From a virus: a stretch of 35,650 nucleotides of DNA. Numbering within the stretch: position 1 is the stretch's first letter; each line of letters starts with the position of its first letter. Both the position numbers and the translations under genes were made by a program. Positions 1 to 11,800 of this stretch are shown one piece after another. The notes under the pieces are model-generated. The model made no database searches. It had not been told where the DNA came from and worked only from the letters and a program-made list of their open reading frames with translations. Location of the stretch: the IMG/VR virus record IMGVR_UViG_3300025671_000216, positions 1 to 35,650 of that record; one strand, 5' to 3'.

Positions 1-129
1 GGTGAAGCTGATGCAAAAACACCACTTCCAAAACTTGATTTAGAAGTATCTGATGCTGTTAAAGGATTGGCTGGAGAATATAAGCGTATTGCTGATATGG
101 GACTTTCTCCTGAAGAAGAAGCTAAATGA
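1..129 (+). CDS. C-terminal fragment of an upstream phage gene
   Basis: An open frame enters from the left edge and ends at TGA (127-129), giving the last 42 residues of a protein whose start lies outside the window. The fragment is acidic and helical, with the ending GLSPEEEAK. Its stop overlaps the next start as ATGA, so the two genes are translationally coupled and belong to the same rightward block as the RNA polymerase gene. No family can be named from so short a piece; a virion protein is the likely context. Confidence 0.7.
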   Translation, partial: GEADAKTPLPKLDLEVSDAVKGLAGEYKRIADMGLSPEEEAK

Positions 130-869
130 AAGACAATATTAGCACTGTCTATGATATGGGCCTTAGACAGCTTACAAGAGCTTCAGGAGGAAATCGAAAT
201 CTTGTTTTAGGAAATATTGATAGTTTAAACACAAATGCGCAACGTGGTTTGACGGAAATGGCTCGTTTAGATACCGTTCAAAAAATGCAAGCATTAGACA
301 AATATGCACAAGCAGTTCAGTATATTGACCAAGTTAACAGACAAAAAAAAGCTGTAAATCACAGTATTGATTTGCAAGAAGCACAGCAAAAACGACAAGC
401 AGGTGCACAACTTGCTGGTGCTGCTTGGCAAAATATGATGGAAGAATTTGAATATCGTAAAAAACATGGGCCGGGGAGTGCCAATCATCGTTTTAACGAA
501 ACAATGATGTTTAAATTAACCGGTATTGACCCTACGATTGAAGATGATAAATCCGGGAACATTAAAAATACGGCAAGTTATATTGAAAAAAGAAATCAAG
601 AATTGATTAAAAAGAACCAAGATCAACTTGACAGATACCAACGAGTTCAGGATTTAAACAGATCATGGGGAGCAATGACGCCAGAGCAACAAGCTGACGA
701 AGTTAAAAAATATGGAACTAAAGAAGCTGCAATACAAGCTTGGGGAGAGCGAGCAGGTATTTTATCAAAGCCAATGGCTCCACCAACAATACAAGAAACA
801 CCTACATCAAATTACCAATATGATGCAGAATGGTATAAAGACGCAACGAATTTTAATTATACAAGATAA
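126..869 (+). CDS. Helical virion-associated protein, crAss-like context (247 aa)
   Basis: Function unknown. The sequence is rich in Q, K, A and N and is predicted mostly helical: residues 1-60 carry a segment with YDMGLRQLTRASGGN and LVLGNIDSLN, and residues 45-110 look like a coiled coil with AQ and QQKRQAGAQLAG runs. There is no signal peptide and no enzyme motif. It starts in an ATGA overlap with the preceding gene and ends three bases before the 665-aa gene, which is followed by the giant RNA polymerase gene. In crAss-like phages, genes just upstream of the RNA polymerase encode virion or capsid-cargo proteins, so that role is inferred from position. It could also be a tail or portal-associated protein. 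Confidence 0.6.
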   Translation: MKDNISTVYDMGLRQLTRASGGNRNLVLGNIDSLNTNAQRGLTEMARLDTVQKMQALDKYAQAVQYIDQVNRQKKAVNHSIDLQEAQQKRQAGAQLAGAAWQNMMEEFEYRKKHGPGSANHRFNETMMFKLTGIDPTIEDDKSGNIKNTASYIEKRNQELIKKNQDQLDRYQRVQDLNRSWGAMTPEQQADEVKKYGTKEAAIQAWGERAGILSKPMAPPTIQETPTSNYQYDAEWYKDATNFNYTR

Positions 870-872
870 ATC

Positions 873-2870
873 ATGGCAAGAGGTTTAGTATCAGCGGGCA
901 GAATTGGATTAGCTGCTAATTTGAATAAAAGAGAATCTGCAAGACAAGACATGGATACTTTATCACGTCTTGTCCAAATGAAAGAGCAAGATGAACAAGC
1001 TGAAATGCAAGCTGCTTTAGCAGAGCAACAGTATTATGAACGTATTCGACAAGAAACTGATAAAATGCTTGAAGGAGATCGTATGCAGATTAATAAAAAA
1101 GCAAAAGCTATTCAACGTCAAATATCAGATAACATTAAACTGTTTGGGGGCTCCAGAAAAAAGTTTCTTGCAAGTGGAGGTCTTGGTATGTTGAATGATT
1201 ACAGTAATACATTGTTAGACTCCGAAGAAGTTCAAACATATAAAGCCAATAAAGTAAATCTTGAAAAGATTTTAGACCTGAAAGAAAAAGGAATGAGCGA
1301 TTTAATCTTGCCAAGAGATATGCAAGCCTTAGAAGATTATCAAAGAAATGGAAGAGGTACCATTACTTATGGAGGTGTTATGAATCAAATTGAAATGCCG
1401 CCAAACGCTGCGTTTACATTTGGTGAAAATGCAGAAACCATGGATATTGTTATGTATAAGAATAATAAAACAAAACTTCTTGGAAATATGATGATGGAAA
1501 ATCCTGATAAAGATTATTCAAAATTAACCCAAGAACAATTGGATAATGAAATCATGGCTTATGCATCTGCTAAAGGTTATTCTGTACCGGGTACTACAAA
1601 AGATACGACACGAATGGGTGGTGCTACTTCTGGTGTAACTTCTCCAAGAACAAGTGGTTCATCAAAACCGGCAGAAGTAGCTGAAACTATTAGTGGAAAT
1701 CTTGCTTACATCTTTGCAAAAGATCCTGGTAAAACAACTTCTTTCGAAGATATGTCAAAAGGAATCACTCATGAAAGTAACAATCCGTTGCTTGGTACTA
1801 TGATAGGTCATCAAAAATTTGATGTCATTACTAAAGTTGAGCCTTCTCTTTTAGAGCGATTTGGTGAAGCGGTCCATGATAAAATTCCAGGAATGGATAT
1901 TGCTAAAAAATATTTCGGAGTTGAATACGATTTAGAAAACCGTTACATGGTTCGTGGAGGTGTTTCATTTGATGGGCAAATGGCAAAAGCTGCGGCAGAG
2001 CATGTATTTGGACAAATGACCCCGGACGATGAAGGATACATGAATATTCAAATTAACGGAGGTAAAGGAGAGTATTTTGGAAACGGAGTTTTAATTGAAA
2101 ATGCTGAAGCATTTAAAAATTCACGTTGGAAAGTTGAAGGAATGGTAGGTGGATATAAAGCTAACATTCAAAATAAAGACGCTATGATTATGGATGCTAT
2201 CGACGAACATGGTAACATTGCGGAAGACAGGCAAGAAACCATGTATGATAGCTATAACAAAGAAGCGCAAGTTGGAGGACGTGAAGCAATGTTCTTATTG
2301 TTAAAAGACCAAGACGGAAATATGATCTATAAAGAGGTTCCATACGAAGGTTATATCTCTCAAAATAATTTCGGTCAATCTGTTGAAAAACATGTTGGTT
2401 CAAACGATCTTAGCGACGAGTTTAAAGAAAACTATAGTAAAACACAAAGACGTATTGAAGAAGCAAATAAAGTTAAAATTGAAAGAGGTTCAAGACCAAA
2501 AATTAAAGTCGAACAACCAATCTTTCAAAGTCCGTTATTTGAACAACAAATTCGTCAAAACTTTAATTTTGGAACCAATGGTTCACGTCGCATGAACTTA
2601 GCAAAAGCATTTTATCTTGCAATGGCACAACAAGGTAAAAGCGATATTGAACAAATGGTAACAAAAGACTACTTCTCTACATTTGTAGGAGAAATCTTTG
2701 GATTTGAAAAAGAATTAAAAAGTAAGCAAATTACAGACAGCCAATTACTCAATGGTTTAGAACAACAGATATATGCTCCACAGCATAGTGAAACAGCAGA
2801 CCAATTATTGAAGAATAGGATTTTAATTCAGACAATGAGAAATTATTTGAATAATCTTAGAACTCAATAA
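873..2870 (+). CDS. Probable internal virion protein upstream of RNA polymerase (665 aa)
   Basis: Not recognised by motif. Residues 1-110 form a long charged helix or coiled coil, including MKEQDEQAEMQAALAEQQ. The middle (about 110-270) contains a low-complexity linker rich in T, G and S, and the C-terminal half looks globular. There is no transmembrane segment and no catalytic motif. The ATG at 873 follows the previous stop with three bases between. The next gene, the 4050-aa polymerase, starts 28 bases after this stop. By analogy with crAss-like phages, where large proteins before the RNA polymerase are packaged with it, this is probably ejected cargo or a capsid-internal protein. That role is inference. 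Confidence 0.6.
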   Translation: MARGLVSAGRIGLAANLNKRESARQDMDTLSRLVQMKEQDEQAEMQAALAEQQYYERIRQETDKMLEGDRMQINKKAKAIQRQISDNIKLFGGSRKKFLASGGLGMLNDYSNTLLDSEEVQTYKANKVNLEKILDLKEKGMSDLILPRDMQALEDYQRNGRGTITYGGVMNQIEMPPNAAFTFGENAETMDIVMYKNNKTKLLGNMMMENPDKDYSKLTQEQLDNEIMAYASAKGYSVPGTTKDTTRMGGATSGVTSPRTSGSSKPAEVAETISGNLAYIFAKDPGKTTSFEDMSKGITHESNNPLLGTMIGHQKFDVITKVEPSLLERFGEAVHDKIPGMDIAKKYFGVEYDLENRYMVRGGVSFDGQMAKAAAEHVFGQMTPDDEGYMNIQINGGKGEYFGNGVLIENAEAFKNSRWKVEGMVGGYKANIQNKDAMIMDAIDEHGNIAEDRQETMYDSYNKEAQVGGREAMFLLLKDQDGNMIYKEVPYEGYISQNNFGQSVEKHVGSNDLSDEFKENYSKTQRRIEEANKVKIERGSRPKIKVEQPIFQSPLFEQQIRQNFNFGTNGSRRMNLAKAFYLAMAQQGKSDIEQMVTKDYFSTFVGEIFGFEKELKSKQITDSQLLNGLEQQIYAPQHSETADQLLKNRILIQTMRNYLNNLRTQ

Positions 2871-2898
2871 ATTACTACCTTTATAAAAAAACAGCATT

Positions 2899-5800
2899 AT
2901 GCCAGATTACAGTAAACTATTTAGTCAACAAGCAGAAAAAGACCAAGCTGTAAATCGTCAAAATCCAAACCCTGTTAAAGTACACATGACAGAGGAGGAT
3001 ATGATTAATATGCAAAATGGCACTCCTGAAGAAAATATTGTTGCTAATCAAACAGGCGCACCACAAACACAACCTACTCAGGAACAACTTCAAGCGCAAG
3101 AACAAAAACGTCAAGATTCTTTAACTCCTGAGCAATTAGCAGATGAACGTATTTTACAAAATGAATATCCTATTCATAATGAAAGAAATATTCTTCCAAA
3201 CAATCCGTATACATGGACTCCAGATTATACGGAAAGAGGTTATTTAGAAGAAATAGGAACATCGTTCGTGCGTGGTTTTGGAAAACACGTTGTTGGTAGT
3301 ACTGGACAAATGTTGGCGCTGTTTAATGGTTTGGTTCCTGGATGGGATATCAAAGAAGGAAATATGGCTTCTCGATGGCTACAAGAGGCTGGAGAACAAC
3401 TTGCTGAACAAAATCAAGTTTATATGCCGGAAGAATTACGGGATTTAAAATTTGATATAAAAACACTTGCAAACCCTGATTTATGGTCTAAACAGTTAGC
3501 TGAATACATCCCGCAAGTCGTAGAATTTATTTTACTTTCTAAAGGAGCTGGTGCAGCTACAAAAATGGGAGCTCGTGGATTAGTGCGAAATTACACTAAA
3601 AAATTAGGTAAAGATTTCGTTGAGAAAACTGGGAAAAAAGTAGTTAAAAACACGGGTGATCAAGTAGCAAGAGGCGCTAAAGAAGTTGCTTCAGCTATTG
3701 GTGGACAAGGTGAAAGAAGCCTTATCTATGATTCTATGGGGGAGGCTACCAAACTTACTCTTAATGCATCTGAAATTACTGGTGGTGCTTTAAGTATGAA
3801 CTTGCTTGCAGGGATTCAAAATGGAGCGCATTTAGTTAATGAAATGGCTAAACAAGTTGATAAAGACGGGAATCCTAAATACAATGACAGGCAGCTTATG
3901 GAAATGGCTGCCGGTACCGTTGCTCATAACTTGTATTGGTTGCCAGTAGATGCGCTTTCTTATGGTCTTGTATATGCAAAAAGTTCCGGAATGTGGAAAG
4001 ACTTGTTCAAACCGATGCGAAAAAACATTGGTAAAGCTGCTGTAAGAGAAACTGTTTTTGATGCTCAACAGCAATTAAAAGTAATGTCCAATTCTTTTGC
4101 AAAACAAGCATCTCCATTATTAAAATTTGAAGATAAAGCACTTAGAACAGCACAGTATTTAGGAAAACCTGTTTTTGAAGGTCTTGAAGAAACATTGCAA
4201 GAAACATGGGAAGATTGGTCTGTTAAAAAAGCATTACAATCAACTACCGGTAAAAAGATCAAGTATGAAAATTACATGGATTTTTACTTCTCAAAAGAGA
4301 ATGAAGCAACACGCGTAATTTCTTTTGGATTAGGTGGTTTTATGGGAGGTGGTTCAGCAGTTATTGATGCTTTAAATCAAAAAGCAGAAGATCAATACAA
4401 GTTGTATTCAAAAACACAGCTTTTAAAAGAACGTGCAATTGACGGTCATAGAGATCAGCAAACAGCACAAGTGCAAGTAATTTACGATCAATTAATAGAC
4501 AACCAACATGACGGCAATGTAGATCAAGAAGCATTCATTGAAGACTTAACTAATAGAGGTGTTATTTTAGAAGATGAAAAACAACAATGGCTTGATATTG
4601 CTGAAAAAATTGCAATTGAAGATCAACAAGCAAAAGATTTGAATGTTGCTGGTCGTGATGCATTAATGCGTAATCGTGCAGATTTAGCAATTAATGAGTA
4701 CAGTTTAAAATTTCATGGCGAAAGATTTAACAATGCAATGACGGCTCTTGAAAAAGAGAAAGGGAATATGACCCGTTCTCAATACAAGAAAAAATTACAA
4801 GAGCGAAAAGAAGAATATGAGTTTTTAAAATCCGCACTTGAAGTTCAGCAAATGCGATTAAAACAAAGTATTGGAAATATTTTATCAGGAGAAGAAGGAA
4901 ACATAAACAATATTAAAACTGTTGAAATTGATGGAAAAACAGTTCCAATTGGTTTGACGCCTGAAATGTATAAGAAATACTATCAAATGTCTGATGAAGC
5001 TGTTATTGAATTAGCACGTTCACAGCAAAATAATAAAGGTGGAAATTTCTTTCAAAAAATGGCTGATTCTGTTCGAAACCTTTTTAATAAAGGAAAAGAA
5101 GAAATGCCTACTAAAGAGGAAGTTGGTAAAAAAGTTAGCAAAGCTGAACAAGCAATTAAAGACAGCAAACTTTATAAAAATCTTTTTCCAGATGAAGAAA
5201 CTAATGAAGAAACAGACGAAGGTTTTGATGGTAAGGTAATTGAATTTGAAACTAAAGTACCAGAGCCAGATGTTCCTACAGCACAAGGAGCTACTTGGGG
5301 AAGTTATCCAATTCCTGAATTACAAGATATGTCAGCTAACATTCAGGAAAAAATTGATGCTACAGAAGATGTTGATGGTAAGAAAAAACTTCAAGATTTA
5401 AAAGAAAAAGTAGACCAATACATTGTAGACAGAACTAAAGAATACAATGCAGAGGTTCAAAAAAGAAAAGCGGAAAAACAATCTAAAACAGAACCTAAAG
5501 AAAAGCCGGGAAGAGCTGCAAGATTTGCAGAAGATGAAAATCAAATTGAAGATATCGTTTCCGAAACAGTTGGTGATGTTCCGGGTAAAGAACGATTAGC
5601 TAAACAAGGAGTTGCAGCTGTTGATAAAGCCCTTAACGGTATAAAAGCAACTACTGAAGAAGATGCAAAAGAAGCTATTAAAAAATTAATAGCAGAAGAC
5701 AAAGGCTTTATTGAGCAGATATTAAAAAAAGGTACGCCAGAATACGTTCTCGAAGAATCGTTATTGAATCGTTTAAAAAAATTAAAAAAGATTGACGAAG

Positions 5801-8800
5801 AAATCAAAGGCGATACTAAAGGAAAAAAAGAACAAAAAAATAGAGCGCGTACACGCGTCAAAAACAGAAAAAAGAAAAAAATTCCATTAACCGAACAACA
5901 GCGCTTAGAACAAAAAGCAGCAGATCGCGTAAACAATCAAAGTTTACGCATGAAGGAAGCTTGGGAAAATAAAGAAGTTAGAGATAAAATAATTAATATA
6001 GCTAAAGACGATCCTAAGAAAGCTAAATCAGCTCAAAACTCATACGAACGTTACTTAGCCTCTACAACGAAAATTAGTAAAGCTGGAAGAAGAACGCTTC
6101 ATCAGCAAATTACTATAAACTATCACTTAAACAGAATGTTCCCTAATAGCAAACCACAAGTGTATGCTATGGACAATTTGTATGAAGCTGTAGGTGAAAG
6201 AGCGTTGGGTTATACTATAATGGGCGCCGTACTTATTGATGAAAAAGTATGGAATCAAGATCCATTATTTATGCATGAATTTGGACATATTTATTACCAG
6301 CTTACACCTAATGAAAAAGAAACAATAGAAATACTTAAACAAGCTGTAAAAAACACAAAGCTTTTAGAAAAGCTTTGGAAAATGTATGAGAAAGAAGCTT
6401 TATGGGCTTATGAAGGATACGATTATCATCGAACAAAAAGAAAAACAATAAGTCCTTACGGACAAATTAAAGTTCCTGATATCGAGCAGCAAAAACAGCA
6501 AAAACATAAAAATGGAAGACCTGTAGCATATCGTTTACCTATTGAAAAACAACCTTTAATTCTTGAAGAATTATTCGTTGAAACATTGCAAGGCCCATTA
6601 AGCAGAAGATTTAATAAATTCTTTGATCCGGTTAAAGAGCCTCAACGACAAGAGGCTGTAAAAGGATGGTTCCGTTTTATTAAAAAGTCAGTAAATAATG
6701 AAAAAGACTCACATCAAAATATTATAGAAGCAATTGATGGAGAGAATTTTGTAGACAATGATTTGATCACACACATAGCTCAAAACTTTGTAAAAGAACT
6801 TGATGGTGTAGATGTTACTACAAAAGGACGTGCGTCTTTATTTTTTGAAAATGACCAAGCAATTTTTGAAAGCGAAGACCAGGTTTTAAATGAACTTATA
6901 GCAGAAACAAGAAGATCTGAACAATCATCTTTAAGAAAGTACTTATCTGAAATCAAACCTGAAAAGATAGGAACTGTAAAAAAAGACTACAGCGTTTATT
7001 ACCAACGTCAAGAAGAAGAAGATTTTTACGGAAATGAAAATGACCATTTTGATTTTGATTTTGACGAGCAATTGAGTGAAGTAAACGACCATAATGAAAA
7101 AGATGAATTTGCATATTGGGATAAATCATTTGAAAGAGCTAATGACAAAATGAACAAAGTCATTAATGGTTTTGTTAATCGTTGGAATAAAGAAGCTAAT
7201 CTACGTCAAAATCAATTATTAGAAGCTCAAGAAAGAGGAGAAGTTGATGAAACAGTCTCTGCTTTATACACAGAGCGTATTACGCAAGAAGAAATTACAG
7301 AAAGCTTACAAGATCTTGCAAGAGAATATTATGCAGCACCTTCTTTTATTCGCGCTTTACAAGAAGAAAGCGGAGTTATGGAAGAATTTTACAATTACAT
7401 TACACAAACGTATGATGATGCATTGCAGCGTCTTCGTTCAGCACACTGGGTATATGCCAATAGTGAAGTAGTAATGGCTATAGCGCATCATATTAGTTCA
7501 GAAGGAAATTATGATTTAAAAGTCAAAAGCTCAAAATTAGATACTTGGAAGGCAAATTTTATTGCTTCCCAAATGGATAAAAATTCCAGTTTAAAAGCAA
7601 ATGTAATAAGCGCACTACAATCAAACAGTGTTACTGAAAAAAATCAAGCAATTAAAGATCTTATTATTGCTGCGGCTCCTAATTATAAAATAGCTAAAAA
7701 AATATTAGAACATGGCCATTTAGAAATCGAAGGACGTATTATTCCAATTCAAGAATCATTAAAAGAGCTTTTTGAATTAGAGGAAAGAGAAGTATCCAAA
7801 GCGGACAGATTTATGAATCCGGATGTAACAACAGCAACAAGAGTAAAAAATTCGTTTTTAAAATTTGCGGAAGCTGTTATTAGTACAGGTAAAAAATTCG
7901 GTCCTACTTCTGTAGTAGTCGCACCTAAAGGGCAGAACACATCTATTCGAATGTTTAGCAATCATTTGATTAAAACAATGCACAATGTTCGTAAAGATTT
8001 AGCATTGTCAGATAATGCACAAGACAAATTAGAATTGCAATTACTTAAAAATAGATTTATAAGTAAATACAGTAACAAAGAAAACATTGACAGCAAAACA
8101 AGAGCACGTCTAAGAATACCTACTGAAATTCTCCCTAATCCAATGATTGAATCTTGGTGGGATAAGTATCAGGAAAAAGGTATTATGCCTTCTATCGCTT
8201 TAGATTTAGGTACTGAAAATGACATGCTAAATAAAAATAGAAACTATAAAGAATCAACCGCAGAACAGCAATTGATAAACGAAACACTACAGTTTTTATT
8301 AAAAGATCAAAATGGAGAACAAGAATACTTAGGCTCCATGGATATTTTTGGTGACTCCTCAAGAAGATTTTTAACAACATTGCCTGTTCTTAAAGAAAGC
8401 AAAGCGCATTTAGCGCAAATGTATCAACTTTACGCAGCGCAATCTTACGATAAAAATCAACCAGCTGAAAAGCAAGATCAATTAATGAGCTTTAATGAAT
8501 TTAAAGAAGCTTTAAATAATGATGTACAAGACTGGATTCAGTACTTTAAAGATAATGGATCGTCGCTTTCAAAAATAAATAATTTACAACCGTTTTATGT
8601 AGGAGACACTTTAACAAAAAATGGAGAGTCATTCATTCGTCGCTTTGTATTTAACAGAATTGCTAATGGTTTCTACATGCATAATATAGTAAATCCAGGC
8701 GTTCCATTAAATTCTTTAGTAAAACGTCATAAAGGAAATATTGCACCAGTAATCGCTTTAGATCCAAATTTAAAAGTAGAAATGATTATGATGGGAAATC

Positions 8801-11800
8801 AGTACGATATTCCTTTCGATGAAAAAACTACTGAAGAAAAAAATGCAATGACTGAAGAAGAATTGCGTGAATACAATATCAAGCATAATGAATGGAAAAA
8901 GAACCGCGTCATTATGAATGATGGTATGCAATACATTCTTGAAGAAGATGCAGAACAAATTCAAGCAATTGGTCAAGGGTCTGTAAATTTAGGACGTGGA
9001 TATAAATTATTTTCGCATTCTATTGAACGTGACAATCCTTTATTTAGAGGTCAAACAGCACAAATGAAAGGCTATACGATGGTGCTTAGTAAAGAAATGG
9101 TAACTACCGGCAAGCATCAACACTTAAAACCTATTTACGATCTTTTAAAAAGAAGACGTGAGAAATTTATCAAATGGTATGAAAATAAATATGCAACATA
9201 CGATTATGCTACAGGTACAAGTGTTCCTAAAAAATACAATCCAGCATATCGTATTGACCGAAATGAAGCATCAGACAACATAAAATACATACCAATCGTA
9301 ACTCCTGTAAGTGCAGAAAAAGCAAGTTTGTTTACAAACAAAGAACTTGAAAAATTTCAAAAATATGCAACCTTAGAATCATTGAGAAATGAAAAAAACA
9401 TGGAAGCATATGAAGAAATGCTCGATAAAATGTTTTGGGTAAACGGAGATTTTGTAGGACTTGACGGTTCTAACTTTGGACCACAACAAGTAATGGATAA
9501 ACAATACGATCAAGCTACATTTTCAATCCAAGCACTTAGTTCTATTCTTGCGCATCAAAGAGGAAAAGAAAAATTTGAAGCAGCGAAAAAAATACAAGAT
9601 CTTATTGTAGATCAAAAATTAAAATTTCTTAAAGAGCGTGTTTTAAATGAAATAGATGTTGAGTATTGGGGAGATAAAAAATACACAGACTTTATTTTAA
9701 AGAAAGTAAATAAACGAGATGCAGATCCATACACAATTATGGCATTGTTAGATGGAGCTTTAGCTTATTCACCACACTTGTCAGAATTTGCAAATAATCA
9801 AATAAAAAGACAATTCATTGATAATGGAAACAATCTTGCAGTTCATGGAACTTATGGGCAAGTAGTTTCGGATATGGGATATGCTTTTAGCGTTTTAGAA
9901 GAAGGAGAAGTTGTTCGTCAAGGATATATCAATGGTTCAAATACATTAAATCCATATAGGAGAGGAGCTAATTCCACACAAGAAATGGAAATTATTCTTC
10001 CAAGAAACAAACAAACTTCTGATAAAACATATACCAGAGAACGAAAATCATATATTGGTAATGATGCTAAGAAAAAAGTATTTGATAGCTTAAATAAAAG
10101 TGAAGCTTTAAAAAAAGAATTTAAGTTAAACAGTAAAGGTGATATAGATGCCTTTATGGAAAAGCATCAAATTTATGCAGATAAGTTTTCTACACAATCT
10201 ATAGGATATTACATTCCTGGTGAAGTTGTGATGTTTACAAGAATACCACACAACGGTCCGGCTTTTATGGGTGTAGGTGAAGTTGTAGGTTTCAATGAAA
10301 GCGATTCAAATAATATTATTGTGCCTTCTGAATATGCACATATTGTTGGTTCAGATAATGATGGTGACGCGTTATTTGTCTATCAACGAGCAAAATCAAA
10401 AGATAAAAATGGCAAAGTTCGAGACAATGAAGAATACGTACATTGGAATGAAGCATTTGAATTAATGAAGCAGCAATGGCTATCTCCAGATATGTATGAA
10501 ATGCTTACTACGCCATTAGAATTTGAAGATGATGTAAATGTTGTTATTGATAAAATAAATAACAAAACAGGACAAAATACTGCAAATAAAAAAATGATGC
10601 CTTTTTCACCAAGACATTACAAAAAGCAGTACAACAACTCAGTAATTGCAAAACAAACTATTGGTATTGCTTTCGATACAGGAAGAACGTTAAATACATT
10701 AGCAGCTTATAATACGTTTTTAACTAATGGAACTGATGAAAACAACGAAAATCGTTTAACTGATATTATCATTAACAATAAAAGAAGAAATCGTTTTGCT
10801 GATTTTGGTTCTGGTAAAAATTCAAGAATACACCAATCAACAGTTTTAGCAAACATTGTACTTGATAGTACTAAAAATGGACATGCAGATGCATTAAACT
10901 TGAATATCAATAGTATTAGTAGTGCTGTAATTTTAGTTAATCTTGGGTTCAATCTTGAAGAAGTAGGAATGCTTTTAAATCACCCTGCTGCAAAAGAATA
11001 TCTTGAATTAAACAAACTTGTAAGCAACGATTATATTGATGGAATGACAGAGGGTGTTTTAAAATATATGATGCATAAAAAATATCCAAAAGCAAATATT
11101 TACAACTTAAATCAAACAACATTTAGAGTAAATGTAAATCCTGATACATCCGGATACAATTCAGATAATAATTCTGCTGAAATTATAAAATTGATGTATT
11201 ACTTATCAAATGTTTCTTCTGATATAAGGACTATTTCAAAGATGCTTTCAGGACATAAAAAAATTGAAGCAAATCCACACGCTTTAAACAAGCAAGTAGA
11301 TGAATTTAAAAAACTCATTAAAAACGATAAAAGAGATCCGCAAACACGTAAGAAAAATTCAACATTACTTTTTGCAAATCAAATACAAAATGCTCCTGAA
11401 TTTAGAAATTATTTAGCAGTAGCAGAAGCTTACGCACCTCATCAGCAAAAGCTAAGTATGGTGTTTAATAAGAGTATTGAAGATATCTTAAAACAAATAT
11501 CTGATAAAATTGTACTATCCGATCTAACAGATGCACAGCTTCGACATTTTTCTAATAAAATGAAACCATTTATTTACAGTCGTTTATTAGGCGTAAATAA
11601 TATTCCTTTTGAAGAAATTGAACAATTATTCATGGTAGTAAATCCTGAAATGACTGTTGAACCAACAGAAGAATCAGGAAATGTATTGACAGAAGAACAA
11701 GTTCAATCTTCTCCTATTCAAATAGTTTATGACTTAGAACAATATATAAGAACGCTTCAAACAGGCGATAATTTGTATCAAGAGAATTTAGTTAATTCAG

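Noticed and set aside
5541-5936. 131-aa minus-strand frame inside the polymerase gene
   Set aside because: Antisense to a charged linker of the giant gene; Phe- and Ser-rich composition is typical of a shadow.
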